Positions 1-5,231 of a stretch of 5,231 nt of DNA are shown in pieces; the stretch's first letter is position 1; each line of letters begins with the position of its first letter. Origin of the DNA: UBA9732 sp031935845 (GTDB lineage Bacteria > Spirochaetota > Spirochaetia > Sphaerochaetales > Sphaerochaetaceae); assembly GCA_031935845.1 (NCBI GenBank), contig JAJBWA010000042.1:1-5231 (forward strand), read 5' to 3'. A model generated the notes under the pieces. It ran no database searches. It saw only the letters and a program-made list of their open reading frames with translations, and was not told where the DNA came from. The position numbers were made by a program, and so were the translations under genes.

Positions 1-1
1 C

Positions 2-163
2 AATCCGGAGTGGGGATCGATGCTCTCCACAGGAAGGGCATATCTCAGGGGCTACAGCTACATGACGCTGTTCCCGGGTCTTGCAATAATGTTGACAGTC
101 CTTGCCTTCAACATGGTCGGAGACGGTCTGCGCGATGCGCTCGATCCCAAACTCAAGAAGTAG
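2..163 (+). CDS. Peptide ABC transporter permease, DppC/OppC type (3' fragment)
   Basis: This is the C-terminal 53 residues of an inner-membrane permease subunit of a dipeptide/oligopeptide ABC importer; the 5' part lies before the window. The reading frame is open from base 2 to a TAG at 161-163. The visible residues begin NPEWGSML, just past where the cytoplasmic coupling (EAA) loop should lie. They continue through a hydrophobic final helix (FPGLAIMLTVLAFNMVG) and end in GDGLRDALDPKLKK. The GDGLRDALDP ending is the hallmark of DppC/OppC/NikC-type permeases. The ATPase genes that follow directly, with a Shine-Dalgarno site overlapping this stop codon, confirm the assignment. Substrate (dipeptide, oligopeptide or other) cannot be decided from this fragment, so no symbol is given. 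Confidence 0.9.
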   Translation, partial: NPEWGSMLSTGRAYLRGYSYMTLFPGLAIMLTVLAFNMVGDGLRDALDPKLKK

Positions 164-172
164 GAGGCTGGC

Positions 173-1180
173 ATGGAAAACGATAGAATCCTGCTTGAGG
201 TCAGCAACCTCACGGTGAACTACGAACTTGAGGATGAGACCGTAGAGGCCGTGCGTGACGTTAGTTTCTACATCGAGAAGGGAAAGACACTCGGCCTTGT
301 CGGAGAGACCGGAGCGGGAAAGACTACCACTGCGCTGTCTATCCTGAACCTGATTCCCGATCCGCCCGGGGTAATTAGAAGCGGAAAGATTACTCTCGGC
401 GGTGAGAGTATCCTTGACAAGACCAAGAAGGAGATGACCCGTATCAGGGGAAAGGAAGTCTCGATGATTTTCCAGGATCCCATGACCAGCCTGAACCCGG
501 TCTTCACCGTGGGTGACCAGATTGCAGAGGCCCTCATGATCCATGAAGGGCTGGACAAGAGTGCAGCCTTCAGGAAGGCCCAGGAGATGCTTGAGATAGT
601 CGGAATCCCCGGCGAGCGTGCTCACGAGTATCCCCATCAGTTTTCCGGGGGAATGAAGCAGCGTGTGGTGATTGCCATTGCACTGGCATGCAATCCGCAG
701 CTCCTGATAGCCGACGAGCCCACCACGGCACTGGATGTCACCATTCAGGCACAGGTCCTGGATCTCATGAAGGAACTGAAGAAGAGATACGGTATGGCGA
801 TGCTTCTGATTACACATGATCTGGGAATCATAGCCGAAACCTGTGACTACGTTGCCGTAATGTATGCCGGCCAGATAATCGAGCGTGGAACGCTTGAGGA
901 AATCTTCAATACCGCAAGGCATCCGTACACGGAGGGTCTGTTCAACAGCCTCCCGAACATAGCCGACCGCAAGGAACGTCTGAAACCGATTCCGGGTCTC
1001 ATGCCGGATCCGACCAAGCTCCCGAAGGGCTGCGCATTCGCACCCAGATGTCCCTATGCATCACCTTCATGCATTGAGGAGATGCCCGAGGACATTCATT
1101 TCGGAGGATCCCATTTCTGCAGGTGCAGTGCTTACAAGGACCCGAAGTTCCACATCGAGAGGGAGGATATAAATGAGTGA
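173..1180 (+). CDS. Peptide ABC transporter ATP-binding protein, DppD/OppD type
   Basis: This 335-residue cytoplasmic ATPase powers a dipeptide/oligopeptide importer by pairing with the DppF-like product of the next gene. All nucleotide-binding motifs are present: Walker A GETGAGKT (44-51), Q-loop Gln101 in IFQDPMTSLNP, signature FSGGMKQR (157-164), Walker B LLIADEP (177-183) with Glu182, D-loop TALD (185-188) and H-loop His215. After the ABC core comes the peptide-importer C-terminal extension (oligo_HPY, HPYTEGLFNSLP from about 250). It holds cysteines 287, 293, 300, 316 and 318, spaced like the [4Fe-4S] site described for DppD proteins. The ATG at 173 is chosen because AGGAGG (162-167) lies 5 bases upstream. 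The length fits DppD/OppD and argues against NikD, which is shorter and normally lacks this extension. The last 8 bases overlap the next gene, indicating translational coupling. Confidence 0.93.
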   Translation: MENDRILLEVSNLTVNYELEDETVEAVRDVSFYIEKGKTLGLVGETGAGKTTTALSILNLIPDPPGVIRSGKITLGGESILDKTKKEMTRIRGKEVSMIFQDPMTSLNPVFTVGDQIAEALMIHEGLDKSAAFRKAQEMLEIVGIPGERAHEYPHQFSGGMKQRVVIAIALACNPQLLIADEPTTALDVTIQAQVLDLMKELKKRYGMAMLLITHDLGIIAETCDYVAVMYAGQIIERGTLEEIFNTARHPYTEGLFNSLPNIADRKERLKPIPGLMPDPTKLPKGCAFAPRCPYASPSCIEEMPEDIHFGGSHFCRCSAYKDPKFHIEREDINE

Positions 1181-2126
1181 CAAACTGCTGGAAGTGAAGA
1201 ATCTCAAGAAGTACTTCAAGACGCCGAAAGGCCAGCTTCATGCCGTTGACGATGTCTCCTTTACGATAGAACGTGGAAAAACTCTGGGTATTGTCGGTGA
1301 ATCAGGCTGTGGAAAATCAACTACCGGGCGCTGCATCATGCGTCTGATAGAGCCTACCAGCGGTCAGATAATCTTTGACGGAGTGGACCTTGCAAGTCTG
1401 ACGAACAGGCAGATGAGGAAGGCCCGCAAGGATATCCAGATAATCTTCCAGGACCCGTTCTCATCCCTTGATCCCAGGCAGACGGTGCTTCAGGCAATAG
1501 CCGAACCCATCATCCAGAACAAGCTGATTACAGGTAAGGAAGCCATCGAGAAACGTGTCCTCGAACTCATGGAGACGGTAGGACTGGCCGAGCGTCTGAT
1601 CAACTCGTATCCGCATGAACTTGACGGCGGAAGACGCCAGAGGATCGGAATAGCCAGGGCGCTGAGCGTGGAGCCCAAGCTGATAATCTGCGACGAGCCG
1701 GTTTCGGCACTTGACGTGTCCATCCAGGCACAGATCCTGAATCTGCTGGAAGACCTTCAGGACAAACTGGGACTGACCTACATCTTCATCACACATGACC
1801 TGAGCGTCGTGAATCACTTTTCCGATGATATCGCGGTCATGTACCTGGGCAAGATGGTCGAGAAGGCTCCTGCCGACGAACTGTTTGCGAACCCGATGCA
1901 TCCGTACACCAGGGCGTTGCTTTCGGCCATCCCGGTTCCTGACCTGAGATACAGGCAGGAAAGAATCCTGCTCAAGGGCGAGATCACGTCTCCCGTGAAT
2001 CTTCCCGATCAGTGCAGGTTCCTGAAGAGATGCTACAGTTCATGCGAAAACTGCAGAGGCAAGGAGCCGCAGATGGTGGAGGTGAAGCCCGGTCATTTCG
2101 TGGCATGTCATCTCTGCTCCAGATGA
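1173..2126 (+). CDS. Peptide ABC transporter ATP-binding protein, DppF/OppF type
   Basis: This 317-residue protein is the second ATPase of the importer and should form a heterodimer with the upstream DppD-like subunit. Visible motifs are Walker A GESGCGKST (42-50), Q-loop Gln93 in IFQDPFSSLDP, Walker B IICDEP (171-176) with Glu175, D-loop SALD (178-181) and H-loop His208. The ABC signature reads LDGGRRQR (150-157), with Asp151 in place of the usual Ser, a variant I recall from other OppF-like proteins. The C-terminal oligo_HPY region (HPYTRALLSAIP from 243) ends in a cysteine-rich tail with Cys281, 287, 291, 294, 312 and 315. The ATG at 1173 follows GGGAGGA (1161-1167) by 5 bases, inside the end of the upstream gene. 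The stop TGA at 2124-2126 abuts the ribosome site of the next gene. Dipeptide versus oligopeptide specificity cannot be told from an ATPase. Confidence 0.93.
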   Translation: MSDKLLEVKNLKKYFKTPKGQLHAVDDVSFTIERGKTLGIVGESGCGKSTTGRCIMRLIEPTSGQIIFDGVDLASLTNRQMRKARKDIQIIFQDPFSSLDPRQTVLQAIAEPIIQNKLITGKEAIEKRVLELMETVGLAERLINSYPHELDGGRRQRIGIARALSVEPKLIICDEPVSALDVSIQAQILNLLEDLQDKLGLTYIFITHDLSVVNHFSDDIAVMYLGKMVEKAPADELFANPMHPYTRALLSAIPVPDLRYRQERILLKGEITSPVNLPDQCRFLKRCYSSCENCRGKEPQMVEVKPGHFVACHLCSR

Positions 2127-2130
2127 GAGG
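2125..2130 (+). promoter_or_regulatory. Shine-Dalgarno site deciding the MBL-fold gene start
   Basis: GAGAGG overlaps the TGA stop of the DppF-like gene and sits 7 bases before the ATG at 2138. Two other in-frame ATGs are less well served: the one at 2123 has no purine-rich stretch upstream, and the one at 2132 is only 1 base from this site. The site therefore favours 2138 as the start and suggests that ribosomes finishing the upstream gene reinitiate here. Confidence 0.6.
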
Positions 2131-2137
2131 TATGGAA

Positions 2138-2908
2138 ATGGGAAAAGACATAAAGCTCAGATGGCTTACGAACGCAAGTTTCGAGATTCACGGATGCGGT
2201 GAGGTAATCGTCACCGATCCGTGTCTGAAGCAGAGCACATGCAGGGATTTTGATGCGGATTCTTTCGACAGGGTGGATCACGTCCTGATATCACATCTGC
2301 ATTGGGATCATATAACCGAGCTTCCTGATATCGAGAAGAAGTTTCATCCGAACATCTTCACAGGTGCCCTCGGGGCGGATCTGCTTGCATCATGGATAGA
2401 CTGCAACACATCGTTCATCTATCCGATGTTCCCTGACCAGGAACTTGATATGGGTGCGGTCAGGATAAAGATGTTCTACAACCGGCATGCGAATGTCGAC
2501 AAGACCAAGAGCCAGCAGACGGAAAAATGCGAGGAGTATGATTTCATGAAGCTCTATCCGGGAATGGAGAAGCTTCAGAGCATGGGCGGAATGGAGATGT
2601 GTTCCTATCTGATGACTTTCGAGAACGGATTCACGATCCTGTTCTGGGGAGGAAACATCACACGGAACCAGATATCCCATCTCCGTGGACTCAGGCCGGA
2701 TGTCGCGCTGATGCAGTATTCCAAGCAGGGTGCCGTGGCGCTGACCGAACTGGCAAGTGCCATTCAGCCGGGTGTCCTGATTCCCCATCATCACGACCTG
2801 AAGATTCCGTTCCATGATCCCAGGAACACCGAGAAACTCAAGTTGCTCAGGGAAACATATACCGGGAATCTGATGATTCCTGAGAATGGACAGTGGCTCG
2901 AGTTCTGA
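2138..2908 (+). CDS. MBL-fold metallo-hydrolase (UlaG-like superfamily member)
   Basis: This 256-residue protein has the metallo-beta-lactamase fold and is probably a cytoplasmic metal-dependent hydrolase; no signal peptide is seen. The core motif SHLHWDH (52-58) gives the HxHxDH ligands His53, His55, Asp57 and His58. An early strand ending in TDPCL (26-30) matches the VTDP element of UlaG-like proteins. His117 (NRHAN) is a likely third-His ligand, and IPHHHD (215-220) supplies the C-terminal His. At the position where the fold usually has a bridging Asp (GD), this protein reads FWGGN (169-173), so Asn173 may replace it. Start 2138 is chosen for its Shine-Dalgarno site; 2123 (ATGA overlap) would add 5 residues, and the frame stays open further upstream, but only inside the DppF-like gene. 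It resembles the broad UlaG/YtkL-type group, whose members have varied substrates, so a specific reaction cannot be assigned. It is co-directional with the importer genes and is followed by two esterases. Confidence 0.82.
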   Translation: MGKDIKLRWLTNASFEIHGCGEVIVTDPCLKQSTCRDFDADSFDRVDHVLISHLHWDHITELPDIEKKFHPNIFTGALGADLLASWIDCNTSFIYPMFPDQELDMGAVRIKMFYNRHANVDKTKSQQTEKCEEYDFMKLYPGMEKLQSMGGMEMCSYLMTFENGFTILFWGGNITRNQISHLRGLRPDVALMQYSKQGAVALTELASAIQPGVLIPHHHDLKIPFHDPRNTEKLKLLRETYTGNLMIPENGQWLEF

Positions 2909-2928
2909 ACAACTGATATACTTCCGGT

Positions 2929-3852
2929 ATGTCGAATGTATCCAGGATGTTCGTGAAGGCGTTTGAGTTCGCGGACAGAAGAAAGAATGCAGGCCAGACC
3001 ACGCCGGAAGATGTCATACGTTACGATGACATCAGCTATGGTCCGGATCCGGTCTGGAACCTGCTTGATGTATACCGTCCGCGCGATGCCGAAGGACTTC
3101 TGCCGGTGATAATCAACGTCCACGGCGGCGGCTGGGTCTACGGAGACAAGTATGTGTACCAGTACTACTGCATGTCGCTGGCACGGCGCGGCTTTGCCGT
3201 GGTCAACTACAGCTACAGGCTCGCACCCGAGAACGTATTCCCCGCAAGCATGGAGGATACGGATGCCGTGGTGCGATTTGTGCTGAGCCATGCCGGAGAG
3301 TACGGCTTTGACCTCGGCAACGTCTTCATGGTGGGAGATTCTGCCGGCGGCCACATGACGCTCATGTACTGCATCATGTGTACGAATCCGGACTACGCTC
3401 CGCTTATCGGCGTGATTCCGCCTGAAGGCTTTGTCCCGAAGGCGGCCGTGCTGAACTGCGGAGTCTACGACATCTGCGAGATGCTCAAGGACAAGGGCCC
3501 GGCGCTGATGCTCCTCAAGCCCCTGGTCAAGGATCTCATGGGACTTGAGAAACTGCCTGACGTCCTTACGCCCGGGCAGGAGGCCCTGCTGTGCCCGGTA
3601 AAGTTCATGAACAACCGGTTTCCCACATCCTACGTCATGACTGCGCCGGGTGACTTTCTGGTGCGCCAGCCCGATTTCCTGCTTCCGGCGCTTGAGAAAC
3701 TGGAGATAAAGCACACGTTCAAGGTCTTCGGCTCGGACCAGAACAAACTCAGCCACGTGTTCCACTGCGACCCGAGGCTGCCTGATGCAAAGCTGTGCAA
3801 CGACGAGGAGATGGAGTTCCTCAGGGAGCTGTGTTCCGAAGGAGAAACTTGA
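2929..3852 (+). CDS. Alpha/beta hydrolase, HSL-type esterase/lipase
   Basis: This 307-residue serine hydrolase belongs to the alpha/beta hydrolase fold-3 (hormone-sensitive lipase-like) group, typically carboxylesterases acting on short acyl esters. The oxyanion motif HGGGWVYG spans 65-72, followed by the strand FAVVNYSYRLAPENVFPA (89-106), typical of the family. The nucleophile elbow is GDSAG (136-140) with Ser138. Asp242 in TAPGDFLV and His276 in LSHVFH are the likely remaining triad members. There is no signal peptide, so it is probably cytoplasmic. The region between about 151 and 230 is a longer insert that could form a lid over the active site. The ATG at 2929 is the first possible start after an in-frame stop at 2914-2916, but it has no clear Shine-Dalgarno site; the next ATG (2947) is no better. 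The gap to the MBL gene is 20 bases with no terminator, and the stop overlaps the next ATG by one base (TGATG). Confidence 0.88.
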   Translation: MSNVSRMFVKAFEFADRRKNAGQTTPEDVIRYDDISYGPDPVWNLLDVYRPRDAEGLLPVIINVHGGGWVYGDKYVYQYYCMSLARRGFAVVNYSYRLAPENVFPASMEDTDAVVRFVLSHAGEYGFDLGNVFMVGDSAGGHMTLMYCIMCTNPDYAPLIGVIPPEGFVPKAAVLNCGVYDICEMLKDKGPALMLLKPLVKDLMGLEKLPDVLTPGQEALLCPVKFMNNRFPTSYVMTAPGDFLVRQPDFLLPALEKLEIKHTFKVFGSDQNKLSHVFHCDPRLPDAKLCNDEEMEFLRELCSEGET

Positions 3853-5231
3853 TGAAGGTTGCTTTCTGGGTTTTCTATGTCATTCTGTCCGCACTGTCCG
3901 GTGCGGTTCTGGAACTGAACCACAACACGCTCTGGGGTTGGGCTCTCTTTGTCCTGCTTCTGGTGGCATTCCCCGTCCTCTACAGGCTCAAGGCCCTTCC
4001 GGCCGGAAAGCTGGTGAAAATATTGTTCTGGCTGGGATATATCGTGCTGTTCGCCGGCATACTTCTTCTCACATGGCCGCCGGTCAAGGCAGTGCCTGCC
4101 TCCGATGCCTCAAGGCCGGATGTCACCGGCGTAATCCAGACGCAGAAGGGAAAGGTAAGCGGAGTCTACAGCGCCGACCACCAGGTCGAGATCTATGCCG
4201 GCATTCCCTATGCAAAGGCTCCCGTAGGAGAACTCAGGTGGAGACCGCCTCAGGATCCCGATGCCTGGGACGGGGTGTTTGCCTGCGACAGCTTTGCTCC
4301 CATGTCCATGCAGGTAACCAATCTGCCCATCTATGATTCACTTGTCCGCATCATCGGTTACCATGACTACAGGATCTCGCTCAAGGACAACTACATCCCT
4401 CCGGTAAGCGAGGACAGCCTGTACCTGAACATCTGGAAACCCGCCGGAGAATGCAGCAACCTGCCTGTCCTGGTCTATATCCACGGCGGTTCGCTTCAGA
4501 CCGGGCAACCCTGGTACGATGACTACAGCGGCATGGATTTCGCAAGAAATGATGTGATCTGCGTGAATATGGGCTATCGTCTTGGAGTCTTCGGCTTCTA
4601 TGCGGATGATCAGCTCCTGGAGGAAGACGGCACCACCGGCAACTACGGACTGCTGGATCAGATCAAGGCCCTGGAGTGGGTGCGCGACAACATCGCCGCA
4701 TTCGGAGGGGATCCCGACAATGTCACCATCGTGGGTGAATCCGCCGGAGCCGTCTGTGTGGATGCCCTGTGTGTCTCGCCGCTTGCAAAGGGCCTCTTCA
4801 GGCGGGCCGTTCTGGAAAGCAGTACGCTTGCATCCGTGAATCCTCCGCATTCCTACAGGACATTCGATGAGGCCCTCTCTTCCGGAGAGGAGCTTCTGAA
4901 AAAGTACGGGTGCCCGAGTACCGGGGACCTCAGGAAGCTTTCCGCAAAGAAGATAGTCGGGGAGATGAACAGCCAGCACCATGTCACGGTCGACGGCTAT
5001 GTCCTTCCCGATTCTCCATACAACCTACGCAAGCAGGGCATCCACAACGAGGAAGCGCTGCTTCACGGATTCAACGACCAGGAGAGCGGTCCGTTCATCA
5101 TCTTCGACAAGACGAACCTCAGGAACTATGAGTCCAAGATCCGCTCATACTTCGGGGATTCTGCGGACGATGTCCTGAAGGTCTACAACGCCACCACAGA
5201 CAAGGAAGCCGCAGCATACTGGGCCGAAGTC
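3852..5231 (+). CDS. Membrane-anchored type B carboxylesterase (3' end outside window)
   Basis: The frame is open from ATG 3852 to the window end, giving 460 residues without the C-terminus. Three hydrophobic helices come first (about 5-21, 28-44 and 57-75). Positive residues cluster between helices 2 and 3 (Arg45, Lys47, Lys53, Lys56), which by the positive-inside rule puts the following domain outside the cytoplasm. From about 92 a COesterase domain follows: GIPYAKAPVGELRWRPPQ (117-134), SEDSLYLNIWKP (186-197), oxyanion HGGS (211-214), the GNYGLLDQ/ALEWVRDNIAAFGGDP block (263-288), and the nucleophile GESAGA (295-300) with Ser297. Glu411 in GFNDQESGPF aligns with the catalytic Glu of this family; the catalytic His should lie past the window. 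GAAGGAGA (3838-3845) is 6 bases before the start, and the TGATG overlap couples it to the HSL-type gene. Family members cleave diverse carboxylic esters; the substrate here is unknown. Confidence 0.9.
   Translation, partial: MKVAFWVFYVILSALSGAVLELNHNTLWGWALFVLLLVAFPVLYRLKALPAGKLVKILFWLGYIVLFAGILLLTWPPVKAVPASDASRPDVTGVIQTQKGKVSGVYSADHQVEIYAGIPYAKAPVGELRWRPPQDPDAWDGVFACDSFAPMSMQVTNLPIYDSLVRIIGYHDYRISLKDNYIPPVSEDSLYLNIWKPAGECSNLPVLVYIHGGSLQTGQPWYDDYSGMDFARNDVICVNMGYRLGVFGFYADDQLLEEDGTTGNYGLLDQIKALEWVRDNIAAFGGDPDNVTIVGESAGAVCVDALCVSPLAKGLFRRAVLESSTLASVNPPHSYRTFDEALSSGEELLKKYGCPSTGDLRKLSAKKIVGEMNSQHHVTVDGYVLPDSPYNLRKQGIHNEEALLHGFNDQESGPFIIFDKTNLRNYESKIRSYFGDSADDVLKVYNATTDKEAAAYWAEV

Noticed and set aside
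173..2126. Nickel importer (NikD/NikE) assignment for the ATPase pair
   Set aside because: Both proteins are over 310 residues and carry the peptide-importer C-terminal extension with cysteines, which fits Dpp/Opp ATPases better than the shorter Nik proteins. Metal transport is not formally excluded without the binding protein.
2012..2137. Upstream extension of the MBL-fold gene to the ATG at 2012
   Set aside because: The extension lies inside the conserved cysteine-rich end of the DppF-like gene, and its translation resembles nothing in the MBL family. The Shine-Dalgarno site at 2125-2130 supports the ATG at 2138.
2909..2928. Terminator or promoter between the MBL-fold and HSL-type genes
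   Set aside because: The gap is only 20 bases, with no GC-rich stem followed by T residues and no room for -35/-10 elements.
2791..3765. Long open frame of 324 codons on the minus strand
   Set aside because: It lies fully antisense to the HSL-type hydrolase, whose catalytic motifs are intact. Its translation is rich in His, Arg and Val without a recognisable domain, as expected of a shadow frame in GC-biased coding DNA.
3785..4336. Plus-strand open frame of 183 codons spanning the HSL/carboxylesterase junction
   Set aside because: It is out of frame with both real genes, has low-complexity Arg/Ser/Gly-rich translation, and overlaps the membrane helices of the carboxylesterase, which read well in the frame starting at 3852.
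4338..4982. Open frame of 214 codons on the minus strand
   Set aside because: It is antisense to the conserved core of the carboxylesterase and shows no domain or ribosome site of its own; it is a shadow frame.

Overview
The window is one tightly packed, entirely plus-strand gene cluster that is open at both ends. It looks bacterial: Shine-Dalgarno sites of the AGGAGG/GAGAGG type lie 5-7 bases before most starts, consecutive genes overlap by 1 or 8 bases or are separated by at most 20 bases, and GC is moderate (roughly mid-50s by eye). Arginine codons mix CGN with many AGG/AGA. I cannot place the organism reliably. The FDGG/LDGG-type signature in the second ATPase recalls clostridial and spirochaete peptide transporters, but that is from memory and is weak evidence.

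Layout. Positions 2-163 hold the last 53 codons of a DppC/OppC-type permease. It is followed by the two ATPase genes of the same importer: a DppD/OppD-like gene (173-1180) and a DppF/OppF-like gene (1173-2126). Both ATPases carry complete ABC motifs and a cysteine-bearing C-terminal extension (oligo_HPY region). They therefore belong to the peptide-importing branch rather than the shorter nickel NikD/NikE type. Next come three hydrolase genes of three unrelated or distantly related folds. These are a metallo-beta-lactamase-fold protein (best start 2138, end 2908), a cytoplasmic HSL-type alpha/beta hydrolase (2929-3852), and a type B carboxylesterase (3852 to the window end). The last is preceded by three predicted transmembrane helices and its 3' end is cut off.

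How they may work together. No terminator or promoter-sized gap is visible between any two genes, so one polycistronic transcript is likely. The importer would bring a peptide-like or otherwise small substrate into the cell. The membrane-anchored carboxylesterase is predicted to face outside and could act on esters before uptake, while the MBL-fold and HSL-type enzymes would act inside. This division of labour is inference from gene order and predicted topology; none of the substrates can be read from the sequence.

There are no RNA genes, CRISPR arrays, insertion sequences, clear repeats or intergenic stretches over 300 bases. The most unusual points are the hydrolase trio attached to a peptide importer, the three-helix anchor on a type B carboxylesterase, and the Asn where the MBL fold normally has its metal-bridging Asp.
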